64,000 nt of DNA from Pyricularia pennisetigena (GCF_004337985.1 NC_043742.1:8101136-8165135), one strand, 5' to 3'; positions 25,001 through 36,418 are shown, numbered from the stretch's first letter. The notes: a model not told the origin generated them from the letters alone. Made by a program: numbers and translations.

Positions 25001-25300
25001 GGGGGGAAAATTTATAGGGATTCCGGTTGCATCCGAATAACCCTGTAATGTAAAACGGTCCAACCGAGCAAAATTTAATTCCAAAACAATTGCAGTGTCC
25101 GCGTCGTGATTTTCCAAATCCTTAAAATATTGGTTTATTTTTTTTGTCCGCGTTTTTTTTTATAATGTGGTTATTAAATTAATAAATAATTTAGCATTAT
25201 TGGGTATATATCCCAACGTAAATTTAATGGTGGTTTGGGCGGAAATTTTACCTTTTTAGCTTTTTTTGGGAGCTATAGTAATAAGGGAACGTAATTGTAA
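19098..25300 (-). pseudogene. SNF2-family helicase of the helicase transposon, decayed
   Basis: Minus strand. The N-terminal part (about 25100-24300) is disordered and Asn/Asp/Pro-rich, with an imperfect repeat of about 20 residues built on DNKFTPAPVD and DNEFTPAPVD (24961-24850). The ATPase begins near 23200 (VARSRADQTIDVANLFGFNR). Walker A is preserved as MGTGKT at about 22244-22261. The acid box reads DEIY at about 21886-21900, against DEIH in the left copy. The open stretch 21281-20718 is the middle of the protein. The C-terminal helicase half (20390-20037) holds motif V SAGFNLH and motif VI QIHGRLIRLG, which fix the SNF2 family. The tail ends at 19098. The start is not clear; an upstream frame begins about 25280. 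Its stop lies 44 bp from that of the DUF6589-like gene (convergent). Confidence 0.8.
22340..22490. repeat. Tandem AT-rich repeat with palindromic core in the SNF2 gene
   Basis: Four to five imperfect copies of a unit of about 30 bp that contains TTGTGACAATAATTACAAAA and AATAGGGG. The same array is at 1-150 in the left copy. Related palindromes (TTGTAATAATTATTACAA type) recur at 2045-2190, 20330-20450, 23870-24000, 25300-25360 and 25540-25640. They lie between the coding blocks of the SNF2 gene, and so may be introns or inserted satellites. Confidence 0.7.
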
Positions 25301-26401
25301 TAATTTTTACGGCTTTTGGCGAATTAAAGCAATTATTGTAATTATTATTACAATAAAGTTAATTAATTTGCCCCGGACCTAACCGGGTGGGGGTATTTTT
25401 GCGATGCAGGGGCGTTAATTATAATTTACCCTCGTTACGACTGGGTTAGTGTTTGCTTGGGTGGGTAGGGTATAAATAGCTTTATCCAATTAAAAATGTT
25501 TTAATTAGGTTTCCTGACGAATATGTTTGCAGTATTTGCTAAAGCAATTTTGCGATTGTAACAATTGTCACGTTTGTTGGTTAAAAATTGAACGTTGGCT
25601 TAATCGTCATAATTTTTTATCAATCGTTACAAAAAGAATTTGGCGGTTGGGAAAAAGGTTTTTATTGTAAAAAAAAAGAAAAAAAACTAATAAAAATAAA
25701 AAAAGAAATATTTATAATTGGGTTTACGTATGGGGTTTTTTGCTAATAAAATAAAATTAAAGTGGAAACGCCAAAATTTCCGGAGTTTAACCGTAATAAT
25801 TATTACAATTCGCAATATCGAACCCTTTTATTTTTAATCGGGGCGCCGTTACGCCGTATTAGCTTATATATAATCCAAGCTTTCAATTTACGTGACAATT
25901 ATTATTATCCAGCATTTGGTCGTTTTATTTAGGCCGTTAATTGGGGATTTTGGTATTTAACAATTATATATTTTGCGTTATTTAATCCTCCCCCCCTGGT
26001 TAATCCAATTCGGCGTCGTTTTTTTTATCGCTCGACCCTTTTATAATCCAGGGCACGTTATTTAATTTAATTAGGATTTAATTTTATTCGCCCTTTAATT
26101 TTTGGGTTATAAATTTATAAGCGTTTTTATATTGGATATTTTTGTAACCGTTAACGTTAACCAGTATTTTAACCTGTGGTTATAATACCGTTTAATTCGT
26201 TCGTCGGCGTTTATTAATTTGTTTTCCCGAATAATTGTTAATTATATCCATCGTTTCCTAAGGTGCTACCGTGTTTTAATTCCGCCGCCTTTTTTTTTGT
26301 TATTTATGTAAATAGGAGGCGTGATTTCGTATCCCATTTTCGTATATTATTGGGAATTGAGCAACGAAATAATCGTTATATTGTTTAAACCATTTAATTA
26401 A
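25301..26401. other. Degenerate interval between the SNF2 and RecQ genes
   Basis: AT-rich with palindromic ATTGTAACAATTGTCA-type motifs near 25555-25640 and poly-purine runs at 25670-25710. It may hold the promoter and N-terminus of the SNF2 gene and a C-terminal extension of the RecQ gene. I could not follow a frame with confidence. Confidence 0.4.
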
Positions 26402-28235
26402 TTATAAATTTGGAACATTTTCCAGCAAATCGTTTTTCGTCCATTCCCGGTTATAGGAATGGACAAGCTTTTTAGCGATATTAAAAATTATTAGTTTGGG
26501 TAATATTAGCTGGGATAGTAAATCGTATAACCGCCGCGGGTTTGGGTAAAAAATGGTTATTGCAAAATGGGTACCCCATTTGTCCAATTGTTTAAATATA
26601 TAACCTTTTTTGGAATTTTTCCTGGGTATTTTAATTAATTGTTTTTTAGGGGGTAATGCGGGTAAAACTCCAATTTAGTGGACGTAAACGTTGCAACAGT
26701 TTTTAAATTGGTTTATTGTAAAAAATGGATTCGTTTTTTATATAAAATCCAATATAGCTCGTCGAAAACATTTAACGTTGGCGAAGGTTTGTATATTTGG
26801 CGCCTTTTTTTTTAATTTTTTCCTATTTATTATTTCCTGTTGCGTCCAATAGGGCGGAACGCGTAGTTTAAATATACCTAAAAGGCCGGTTTATAATAAT
26901 TCCGACGTTTTTGCCCGGTTATTATCGTTTAAATTAGATTTAGCAATACGTGGAAAACTAATAGGGAATAACCGCGTTTATAAATACGTTAAAAAATTTA
27001 AATAGGTAATTTGTAAACCTTTAACGTTTTTTCGTAATACCACGGGTTATTTGGTTAATTTGGTTAATAATTTTGGCCTGGTTGGTTTATATTTAACGAT
27101 AAACCCCTGCGTATCGAAATACCAATAAGGCGCAAAAAAATATGCGGTTTTTTTACGGTTGGGCCCGCGTGCGGTTCGTCCGAATTTTTACTATAGGTTT
27201 ACGGGGTCGTTTAATATTAACGCGCCGTATTGCATTATACGTTCCACATTAGGTATATTTATACCTATACCCAAAAATAAAATGGAAAATATAATACGAG
27301 CTTTAAAATCCGGTTTGGAAAACTTTGCGTAAATTTTAATTTTATCGATTTTAGGTATAAATGCATCGTACCGGATAATTATATCGGTTGCGTTTCGTTT
27401 AATAAATTTCCTAAATACGAAATTTTTTATTAGGAATTGGCGTATTTGGATAATGCGGTTTTTGGCGTTTATATATATAATAGTTTTAAAAATACGGGTG
27501 GCGGATAATGGTATGGTATTCCCTATTAGGAATAGGAGGCGCCGGTAATTGTTAATAAAGGTTTTGCGTTCCAAACATTATATTATAATCGTAATTTCGG
27601 GTCGGTCGAAAAGCGTTTTAACGAAACGTATTATCCTTTTATAACACAGTTAATTGAAAACGTAAGTTTTAGTTTTTGCTGTAAAAATTGCGGTACACCC
27701 GAATATAAATACGTTTACTGGTATAATTGCCCGGATTAAACGCAGTATAAAAAACAATTCCCTAAAATCTTTCCACTGTAAAATTATATAAAATTTATTA
27801 ATGGTAAATAAAGCGATGCGTTGGTGGAATATGGGGTTTCGAAAAAGTTTAAGGAATTGGTAATTGGTGGTTTATTCCGGGCCTAAAAAAATGTGCGTGT
27901 ATTTACAAACGGTTTGCGGGTTTTAAAAAAGGTTATATTAAATAAAATTAGCTTTGGTAATAAAAACCGCATATTTATATTTACGTCTAAAATGGATTGG
28001 TCGATTAATTTGGGGTTCGCGGCGGGATAACGTTATATATTGCGTAATTGTTTTTACTTTAATTTATTTAATGGGATTATTTGTATAATAATGGTATTAT
28101 TACGAATTACCGAGGTAATTTGCAATATTATACTTTTCCCGTACCCGGTTTTTGCCAGTAAAATAATATTTTTTATATTATATAAAACCCGGTGTATATA
28201 TTATATTTGGTTATAGTATGGGATTCGTGCAGGAG
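26402..28235 (-). pseudogene. RecQ-type DNA helicase of the helicase transposon, decayed
   Basis: RecQ helicases unwind DNA 3' to 5' using ATP. On the minus strand, Walker A is intact as LLAKTGYGKSIIL (about 28185-28140). The acid-box region near 27810-27770 is damaged (INKFYIILQWKDFREL), but the ILQWKDFRE tail matches what follows DEAH/DECH in RecQ proteins. Next comes motif III as IFGCTA. The C-terminal helicase half is open at 27574-27191 and ends with motif V IFSILFLGIGINIPNVERIM, the RecQ pattern (A..LGMGI..P.V..VI). The last open piece is 26587-26402. The gene faces the same way as the SNF2 gene. RecQ-like helicases of this type recur in fungal mobile elements. The start is uncertain. 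Confidence 0.8.
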
Positions 28236-28548
28236 TATTGGGGGGTTTGTGGAGGTTTAAAAGCTATATAACAGTTAAGGAAACGAGTTTATATTATAGG
28301 TTTAAATTATTAAAAACTTTGGTTTTGGCGTATAATTCCGGGAGGATGTATACGTCGGAAAAGGTATTTACCGCCGCGTGTGCGGGATTGGGACCGCGAA
28401 AAATTGCGTCGATTTGGTGGGAAAACGAAATATATGTGGGCGTGTTTCCGGATATTATATATATGTAATTTAATACGAATATATAAAGATTTGCGGAAAT
28501 AATGGTTTTTTTTAATAGGTGGATATATAGCATATTATATGATATATA
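28236..28548. other. Non-coding interval upstream of the RecQ gene
   Basis: Sequence between the inferred RecQ N-terminus and the tandem duplication, with no repeat match that I can see. Open frames on both strands (28238-28468 plus, 28294-28533 minus) overlap and neither resembles a known protein. It probably contains the RecQ promoter. Confidence 0.4.
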
Positions 28549-28905
28549 CCTTATACGGATTGTAAAATTAGTGGTTTTGCGTTATTTATGTTAAAATTTA
28601 TATATAGAAATTCCTTTCGCTTTTGCGATTCTCTTTATATAAATTTTAACGGATTATAATCGTTATTGGTGAAATGCGAGATGGGTATCGATGGTGTTTA
28701 TGGGTGGACGTATAGTATATTAAGTGGAATTTACCCTATACGGATTGTAAAGTAGATATTTTTGCGATATTTCGATTAAAATTTGTATGTAAAGGTTTTT
28801 TTCGCTTTTGCGATTTTTTATATATAAATTTTAACGGATTATAATCGTTATTATTAAAATGCGAAATGGGTATCGATGGTGTTTTTGGGTTGATAATGGG
28901 AATAC
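28549..28905. repeat. 189-bp tandem duplication near the RecQ-side end
   Basis: Copy one starts at about 28549 and copy two at about 28738, each opening with ATACGGATTGTAAA. Both contain TTCGCTTTTGCGA (self-complementary TCGC...GCGA), a TATATAAATTTTAACGGA block, AATCGTTATT and GGGTATCGATGGTGTTT. The position, close to the element end and upstream of the RecQ gene, suggests a promoter or protein-binding role (inference). Confidence 0.75.
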
Positions 28906-29255
28906 CGCTATAAACGGATAAAGGGCGGGCTATATCCAATTTTTAATTGGCGTACCGGGTGCAAAAAATTTTAAATTAATGAAAAAGGCCTACCAATTCC
29001 TATTTTCAACGATGTTTTCTTTTTTCGATATTTTGCGTGGTTGTGGAATAATAAGGGAGTGTCGGTCGCAAAAAGGCCAAAAATACCGCTATAAACGGCG
29101 AAAATCGACAAATTGTCCTCAGACCTGAACCAAAGCGTTCTTTGGATGGACCCACAAGTACATTGCAAAGCCGCAATTGAGCCACGAAGTGGAGCGAAGC
29201 GAACGGAGTGGATCAATTGTGGAGCTTTGGGCTTCAGGGATGAGCCCTGAGACTA
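28906..29255 (-). other. RecQ-side terminal region of the helicase transposon
   Basis: It contains two subterminal motifs (CCGCTATAAACGG near 28911 and 29089), an ACAACCACGCAAAAT block read in reverse, a GC-rich box with ACTCCGTTCGCTTCGCTCC in reverse, and a terminal hairpin TCAGGG/CCCTGA at the end. The same roughly 290 bp open the elements at 36838 and 41925 and close those at 56817 and 61139. Confidence 0.85.
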
Positions 29256-29264
29256 AGACCATCT
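29256..29264. repeat. Target-site duplication, right (AGACCATCT)
   Basis: Exact partner of 15410-15418. The Gypsy-1 reading resumes here after FHFKTI. Confidence 0.95.
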
Positions 29265-30035
29265 ATTAAAAGGAATAAAAAACGATTAGGCCGACCCTGT
29301 TAACTAAAAACCAAATAACGAAGATATAATACCTGGGAAATACGAAAAATTATTATAGCAAACGACAACGGAAACCTTTTACCAGCTCACCGAAACCTTA
29401 TAATAACCAACACAGTAATTATACCGTAAGAAATACGAAAAGTCCATGGAAGTAAGGCCTATAAACACCAAAGCATTTCCAAAATCTGGACACGGCTAAA
29501 ATAACACTATAATTTTAAAGGAATACGATAAAAAGTACGAAAAACCATAAAGAAATGTAAATTTTGCGCAAAAAGCAAATCCGCGAAGTATAAACCTTAC
29601 GGATTAGTAAAACAATTATTAACCCCCCGTAAAATACGGCAAACCATTACAATTAACTTTACCGACAAATAACCACCTTCCAAAAAACTATTGATTAGGA
29701 TTAAATACGATAATATATTAATCATGGTGGATAAACTCACCAACTACGCCTATTTCCTATTTTGTAAAAAAAGCAGCAACGCCGAAAAAATCGCTTACAC
29801 ATTCTTACAAACAAATTTCAATAATTACGGATTTCCAAAAAACATCGTTACAAATTAAAACAAACTTTTTACATTAAAATTCTGGAAATTCTTATAAAAT
29901 AATTGAAAACCGACCACAAATTATCCGTAGCATTTTACCCACAGATAAACGGACAAATAGAGCAAACTAATCAGATATTAGAATAACACCTGAAATATTA
30001 TGTATATTATAAACAAAACGACTGGGTATGACTAT
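29265..30035 (+). pseudogene. Gypsy-1 pol: end of RNase H and integrase, decayed
   Basis: Continuation of 12960-15409 after the inserted transposon. The zinc-binding HHCC region is at about 29450-29590 (KHQSISKIW... KCKFCAKSKS). The catalytic core is at about 29640-29960, with IKYDNILIMVDKLTNYAYF, NNYGFPKNIVT and the FTLKFWKF block. The frame ends near NDWV at about 30030, where the reversed Gypsy-1 copy begins with its LTR. Its own 3' LTR is not in place. Stops at nearly every former CAA/CAG/TGG. Confidence 0.8.
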
Positions 30036-30490
30036 GTTACAATCAAGGTATCGGGTAACCTGTTCTTAGGGTAAAGTACAGTGGGTTAAAGCAACTGAGC
30101 GTCTTGGCTGCATAACTACGGTTTTTAATAACTGGGAAAAAATAATAATCGTTTTCAATTAAATATTGATGTTAACTAAAATTTAATTGCTGCTAAACAA
30201 TCCTAAAATCGAATTTTTTACATAGTAATAAACGCGTTTTATATAAACTATATTCCAAATGTGATCTTTTTTAATCTGTTTAATTTGTAATTCCCAATCG
30301 AGGTTTTACAAATCACCCGAAATCACCCTTTGGTAATTACGTAACATTACGTGACTGGGTTTTTATAGAATCCTATTTCCTACCTGTGGGGGTTTTTTTG
30401 GTCGAATGTCGTTAAAAGCGGTGTAACCCCGCCTGGCCTTATTGGTACCGACCCGATTATTTGGTCGGGATATAAGGTTTTCTTTCCTTT
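30035..30490 (-). repeat. LTR of Gypsy family 1 (3' LTR of the reversed copy)
   Basis: Matches 9324-8865 in reverse complement. The outer end TGTTAC and the family's GTAACA end fit TG...CA termini. The inner edge near 30490 is set by loss of similarity. Confidence 0.7.
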
Positions 30491-31599
30491 GGCCAAATCC
30501 TTTTAACCTTTAAATAATTCGTATTCCCCGAATTCTAATTTTAATAATATATTTTTCTGGCTAATTTTCTTGCGCCATATTTAATTGCGTAATCAAATCG
30601 AACTTTAACCGTTCCTCGATAGAACGTCGCCAAATCTTTTTCGTTTTTTTCTTCCCTTTTTTAATGGATATAGTTTCCTGTTTTTATTGCGAATCTCGGG
30701 GTATAATGCGTTACGCAGTTTCACCGTAACATTCCTTTTGTTACACCGAAGACCTTCGCGTTAACCGTTTTAATTGCAATATATTAGGTATTTAAAATAT
30801 TTAATTTTGTAATATTGGTCGGTAATATTAAAAATTTAATATTAAAGTATAGGTTTATATGGAAAATATTCTGTCGAAGCAGCAAAAAGTCCAGGAACAG
30901 CAATTAAAGTTTTTTGATTTGCAAAACCAAAAAGAAATTATGGTTTAAAAAAATAATGCGAATTATATTTCGCGGAATTAACGATTTGGAGGATTTGGAT
31001 CGGGTGGAACGCGAGGAGGTAAAATAGGAGGAGTGGCGGCGATCGGCCGAAATTTTCCCCGAAATGTTTCTAAAATGGCCTTTTCCGGATTCCATTTTTG
31101 TTTCGGATTCCTCCTTTCCAATAAATTCTTTAAATCCTTTTTTGTTGGATAAAATAAATATTTGTACGCAATATTCAATCGGTAAGTTTATTTTATTCGT
31201 GTATTTCGATTCGTGGTATATATTAATTATTTTTTATAAACCCGTTTGGTGGTGTGGTTTCCAATCCTGGTCGATGCTTAACTTTGGGGAATAGTCAATC
31301 ATGCTTTTTTAAGTCGTCCTTTTGTGGCTAATTTCTTCGCAAATCCAATTTTTAATAATATTGGCGGAATAGTTCCTGGCAATTTTGGAGGTGGTTAAAA
31401 AGTTCCCAAATATTTTTTTTCGTATCCATGGTTTTCCTATTTAACAAAATATTTTGTTTTACCGTGCTTGCGTTTATAGTCCAATATCCGTTTTACGACG
31501 TATTTTTTACGTCGATTTTAATTGTTTTTTGTGTATTGGTACCCTATGGTACTGGTTCCAAATAATAATAAATGGAACGTTGGGTGGATTTTTATAACT
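30491..31599. other. Gypsy-1 reversed copy: stretch between LTR and integrase
   Basis: AT-rich. A minus-strand open piece at 31178-30978 has KKDLKNLLERRNPKQKWNPE and a proline-rich end. I cannot assign it. It may be the integrase C-terminus, an extra gene of the element, or chance. Confidence 0.35.
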
Positions 31600-32794
31600 T
31601 TTAATAATAATAATCTATAATTGGTATCGCTGATCTTTTTATTAATTTTAAAAGGTCCAAGCTTTTCAAAATTAAATTTGCTACTTGGTCGCTCTATTTC
31701 AATATTGCGTCGAATAAAATAAACGCTATTTTCTTCCTGGAAAAATAATGTCTTTATCCACCATTGGTTGGCGTGTTGAATTATTCTTTCTCGTACGAAT
31801 TTTAATTTTTGTTGGGACTCCTGGTAGAATTATCGTAGTTCGCTGGCTTATTTATCGGTTCGTAGGGCCGTAATCGTGGTTTCTGGGTTTCCAGATATCG
31901 TGGGGTTAAATTCGTGATTGGTATAAAACGGCATTATATTAATACTTTGATGTTTTAAATTATTGCAGGCAAATTGTAACGTAAATAGTAATCGTACCCA
32001 ATTATCCTGTTTATAATTCACATAACATTTTAAATACTGTTCTAATATCTGGTTAGCTCGCTTGATCTATTCGTCTATCTGTAGGTAAGATACTGTAAAT
32101 ACTTTGTAATCGCTCCTTAGCTATTCCATCAAAAAATTTCTAAGTTTTAAGATACAAATTCCATTTTTATCCGTAATAATGTTTTCTGGAAGTCGTAATT
32201 ATTAACAATTATACGTAGAAATGTATAAACAATTTTTTCGGTGTTGTTAATTTTTAGATAAAGTAAGAAATAGGCGTATTTGGTAAGTTTCTCCACTATA
32301 ATTAATATATTATCCTATTTAATTTTAGTAAATAGTTTTTCGGAAAATGTTCATTATACGGTAAAATCCATTAAAATAGTTTCCTAGGCCTTATTGGGGG
32401 CCGGTAAAGGTTGTCAAAGCTTATAAAGTTTATATTTTGCGGATTTGCTTTTTACGCACAGTTCGCAATTTTTAATGGCTTTTCGTATATTTTGGCATAT
32501 TCCTTTAAAACTATAATGCTGTTTTAGCCGTCTCCAAGTTTTGAAAATTCCTTGGTGCTTATGGGCCTTATTTCCGTGGATTTTTCGTATTTCTTCCGGT
32601 ATAATTACTGTATTAGTTATTATAGGGCTTCGATAAACTGGTAAAAGGTTTCCATTACCGTTTGCTATAAAAGCTTCTCGTATTTCCTCAGGTATTATAC
32701 TTTTATAATCCGGTTTTCGGATAAAAGCGTCGGCCCTACCGTTTTTTATTCCTGTCGGATGAATAATTCTACTATGGAATTTTAATAGGAATTT
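31600..32794 (-). pseudogene. Gypsy-1 integrase and end of RNase H (reversed copy), decayed
   Basis: Minus-strand order: FHSRIIHPTGIKN with RADAFIRKPDYKS (end of RNase H, 32780-32700); EEIREAFIANGNLLPVYRSP (32690-32630); zinc-binding region HKHQGIFKTWRRLKQH then KNCELCVKSKS (32560-32440); and a core region to about 31900. The same segment is seen on the plus strand at 29300-29600. Non-functional. Confidence 0.75.
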
Positions 32795-34540
32795 TAACGA
32801 AACAATGGAAAAAGAGCCGGTATACGCCGATAAACGTAACGCGGTCCAATAAGATATAAAACGATTCCTACCCGAAGCCGGAACGACGGTAAAAATGACG
32901 GACTATTTGATAAACGCTTCCGGCACGCTATTATATAAAAACCGCTTTTAATTACCCAATTGGAAACCTTTAACCACGGCAATTTTACAACGGACCCTCG
33001 AATCCCCAGTAATTGATTAATGCGGTAAACATAATATATGTACGATTTTGGCCCGAAATTACCATTGGGACGGGATGGCCGAATATATCCGACGATTCGT
33101 ACGCAATTGCGACGTTTACGGCAGGATAAAACCGTCGAAACGGCGCAAATAAACATTGCTATAGCTTTTACCAATACCGGATAAATTTTGGAAATAAGTC
33201 TCCATCGATTTTATAATAAACCTCCCAAATAACGATACGGATACGCCGCGTTATATAATGGTTATAACGGATAAACTCTCCAAACATATTTGATTAAAAG
33301 CGATAAATTCGATAAAAGCCGAAACCTGCGCCGCAAAATTCGTTTTTATTTGGTAGCGGTTTAAAGGCTTCTTTAACGCGATTATATTAAACCGGGGGTT
33401 AAACTGGGTAAAAGGTTTTAAATCGAAATTGTACCGACAAATAAAGATTTTACAATTATTATCGACGTCCTACCACCCAAAACGGATGGTGGTACGGAAC
33501 GCATTAATTAAAAGGTGTAATATTACCTGAAACCTTTCGTGGTATTGGATTAAACAAATTGGCCCGGGTATTTACTGGCCGTTTAATTAGCGTTAAACAA
33601 TAACAATTTGTTAATTGCGGGAATTAATCCTAATAGCCTTTTATTAAATTACGAAATAAACGCGATCCCAATAATACTAATAAATGGAGGGCCAGGTTTT
33701 ACACCCAAAAACCGCGCGAATTTGTTTTTATAACATTTTAAAATCGTTTTCAACGTGGCCCACGCCGCCATAGTTTACATATAATAACGCCAAAAAAACG
33801 CAAACAAAATACAAAAACCGGCGGAACGTTTCAAAATAAGGGATAAAATCTTCCTTAATTTACGAAACGTTAAAACTAACCGCCCGAATAAAAAATCAAA
33901 TTTTATAACGAATAATCATATAATTGTGGCCAATTTTACACCATTAACGGTTAAATTAAACGTCCCGAAAAAAGTCCACCCCATTTTTACGTTAAATTAA
34001 TCAAAAAAGCCGCGGACGACCTATTACCGTCCCAAATACCTACTAACATTAAATTTGCCCCGTTATTAATCCCATTAAATTTAAATAATGATACCGCGGA
34101 AAAATGGGTAATAAACAAAATCCTGGCCGCGAAAAACGCAGTAAAAAAAGGCGAAAGCGCAAACTTCCGGTAAATTAGAAAAAATACCATACACTTGCGC
34201 GGGAAAATTTATTAATAATGGAAAATATACGGGTATTGGACGAATCCAAAACGAAACGGGGGCCAGCCGGGACGAATACCGGCCCGGTATTAAAATAACG
34301 CCAACGATAAAATATTTAATCGGACCAGGGATTTATTATAATTTACAAAAAAACCGACGATTCCCCGGTAAAAAGGCGACGCGGTAAACGCAGAATAAAT
34401 ATTAGTTTAATTAATTGCATGGTAAAAAAACAAGCAAAATTAAACCCTTTTCCGGGGCGAAAGATAATAAAAATAAACTTACGACCACGCAAAATAAGCC
34501 TATTTTTAAGGCGACGTAACCATATCCCACCCATTTAATT
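32795..34540 (+). pseudogene. Gypsy family 2 integrase, decayed
   Basis: Catalytic-core blocks are readable in sequence: KFWKISLHRFYNKPPK-like start (33187-33225), VITDKLSKHI (33262-33290), NRGLNWVKGF (33390-33420), and KTDGGTERIN (33480-33508), the last being the family's catalytic glutamate region. Later PKKRKQNTKTG and open pieces to about 34190 fit the integrase C-terminal part. It differs clearly from Gypsy-1. The upstream half (RT, RNase H) is missing at the junction at about 32795. The minus-strand open frame at 32794-33174 is a shadow. Confidence 0.65.
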
Positions 34541-35960
34541 TTTAAATTAAATTAATAATTATAATACGAAACGATAACCCCGGGCAACGATAAAATATTC
34601 ATCGAAAATTAAATCATACGGCTCCGATTTACTACCCAAATCTCCTTCCTCCTTTTTTCCGTCTTTTATTTTACGTCCTTTTATAATTTATTATATTCCG
34701 CGTTATTTTCGGAAATTTAAAACTCCCACTGCTTAACGAATTGGTTAACCTCCCGTAATAGGGCGGTACGACGACGTACGGTATTTTTAATTAGAATAAA
34801 TCTCCAGCGGAACTTTCCAAAAAACGGGTTTTTATATATGCCACGACCAGAAGCGCGAAAGCGCGACGGGGCGGGAGCGCGGGGGCGGGAAAAGCCAGAT
34901 ATATACCGGGTCGGGGTACGGGTAAAACGAAGGGCGGTTAAATAACGCGAAAAAAAGTTTCGAAACGACGACGGGGCGTGGTAATAATAAAAATAAAAAG
35001 GCGCGGGGAATGGGCGGGACGAAATTCGCGCACCGGAATAACGGGGGAAAAGGCCAAAATAGCAATTAAAATAGCGAAAGAATCATTATATCGGGGCGTT
35101 TTTTGCAAATTCTTTTTATAACGCGACGTATTACGTTTGTAAAAAATTTGAAAATTAATAACCTTATAAAACAATTATATACCAAAGGAACAGGACGTAT
35201 TTCCAAATAAATAAAACCGCGGGTAAAATTCTGTACCGATTAACGGCTATAGTTACCGCCGCTGCGGGAGGGAATATTAAATATTATAGCAAAAATAATA
35301 ATTTTGGTAAAGGTCGTCGCGGCCCCAAAATTGGCCATTTTATCCTGCACGTCCTAATAACCGCGGACCCAATTGGTATACGCGGTAAGGAAATCGCGGG
35401 ATAGGATAATATTTTTGCCCGGGATTTTTTTCCCGTCCACGTTAATATTTTTGTTCGGAAATTGGATAATATAACGATTATTATAGGTCGTAATTTCTAA
35501 TTTTCGCAAACGACGGCGAAAAACAGCGTTAAAAACGTAAACGGCCTCGCTATAATAATAATACGATTTTTTAATATTATAATATCGTTAAAAACCAATA
35601 CCGTCGGGGGTAGGACTATATTCCCAACCCCCATTTATTTTGGACTTTTTTATGCAAAAAGCGCAAAAAATAAACACGTTTTCCTGGGCGGTATATTCGT
35701 CGTTATTTAAATTACCCTGGAGTTTTCCAACGCCTATAACGCGACGAAGACATTCCGAATGCAAATTAACGATACTATTTAATCGGTATTTAATCGATAC
35801 AATTTACAGTTAAACGGTTATTATCGTTATACAACGAAAATAATTAATTACCACGGTTAAAAGGTGGGCCATTTCCACCACCAACATGCATTTATTTAGG
35901 AACCATTTGTGATACGATCGAGAAAATAAAATTCCGGGATATGGTAATAACGAATTAAAA
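34541..35960 (-). other. Unidentified decayed sequence; long near-open minus-strand stretch
   Basis: On the minus strand from about 35800 to 35180 one frame has few stops (contains ECLRRVIGVGKLQGNLNNDE and RRRLRKLEITTYNNRYIIQF). I do not recognise it. It may be part of Gypsy-2 or an older element. The rest is TpA-rich without motifs. Confidence 0.35.
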
Positions 35961-36145
35961 CGATAAGTAACGATAAATAACGATAAATAACGATAAATAA
36001 CGATAAATAACGATAAATAACGATAAATAACGATAAATAACGATAAATAACGATAAATAACGATAAATAACGATAAATAACGATAAATAACGATAAATAA
36101 CGATAAATAACGATAAATAACGATAAATAACGATAAATAACGATA
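35961..36145. repeat. 10-bp tandem repeat, CGATAAATAA x17
   Basis: Seventeen perfect units at 35971-36140 preceded by one variant (CGATAAGTAA) and followed by a degraded one. The 202-residue minus-strand frame over it is only a translation of the repeat. Perfect units in a region otherwise eroded by transitions suggest recent expansion. Confidence 0.95.
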
Positions 36146-36418
36146 TAAATAATAAATAAGGATAAACAGGACGTAAAAATAAGTAAAATAAAGGTAATGC
36201 GGATAAAGGGACGCCGCGATGGAAAAACGGGGAAAAATAGATAAAATAACGAAAAAGGGAAAAACGGGGACGAGAAAAATAAAAACACGAAAGGAATTTT
36301 GGTCGGAAGAAAATTGGAAAATAAAGAAAACCAGGACGGTAACGCGGAAAAAATGCGAAAAACAGAAACTGCGACGACCTCGGGAAAAGGATTATATGAA
36401 TAAATAAATAGACCTAAA

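Larger units (their letters stand above)
15419..29255 (+). mobile_element. 13.8-kb helicase-bearing DNA transposon, complete copy
   Basis: A complete, RIP-degraded element. It starts TAGTCTCAATGCTCAGACTA and ends AGGGATGAGCCCTGAGACTA, so the outermost 8 bases (TAGTCTCA) are inverted; beyond about 16 bases the two ends differ. A perfect 9-bp duplication flanks it. Contents in order: DUF6589-side terminal region; DUF6589-like gene (+); SNF2 helicase (-); RecQ helicase (-); a 189-bp tandem duplication; RecQ-side terminal region. It sits inside the RNase H of a Gypsy element. I see no classical DDE or tyrosine-recombinase motif, so the transposase is unidentified; the DUF6589-like protein is the natural candidate. 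The 9-bp duplication resembles Mutator-like elements, but I see no MULE transposase. Confidence 0.9.
30035..32794 (-). mobile_element. Gypsy-1, second copy, reversed and truncated
   Basis: It lies on the minus strand. The 3' LTR is at 30035-30490 (begins TGTTACAATC when read on the plus strand, inverse of the 5' LTR end at 9324), followed inward by an untranslated or uncertain stretch and then integrase and the end of RNase H. It stops abruptly at about 32794 inside RNase H, where another Gypsy family starts. Both its direction and its LTR show an independent copy nested in the integrase of the first. No 5-bp duplication can be checked because the other end is missing. Confidence 0.75.

Noticed and set aside
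28971..29216. Open frame recurring at 36877-37059, 41964-42155 and 60946-61137
   Set aside because: Translation of the RecQ-side terminal region; found in elements without coding capacity.
15419..29255. Helitron or Starship interpretation of the helicase element
   Set aside because: Helitrons make no target duplication and use a Rep-Helicase; Starships carry a tyrosine recombinase of the DUF3435 type near one end. I see 9-bp duplications and neither gene.
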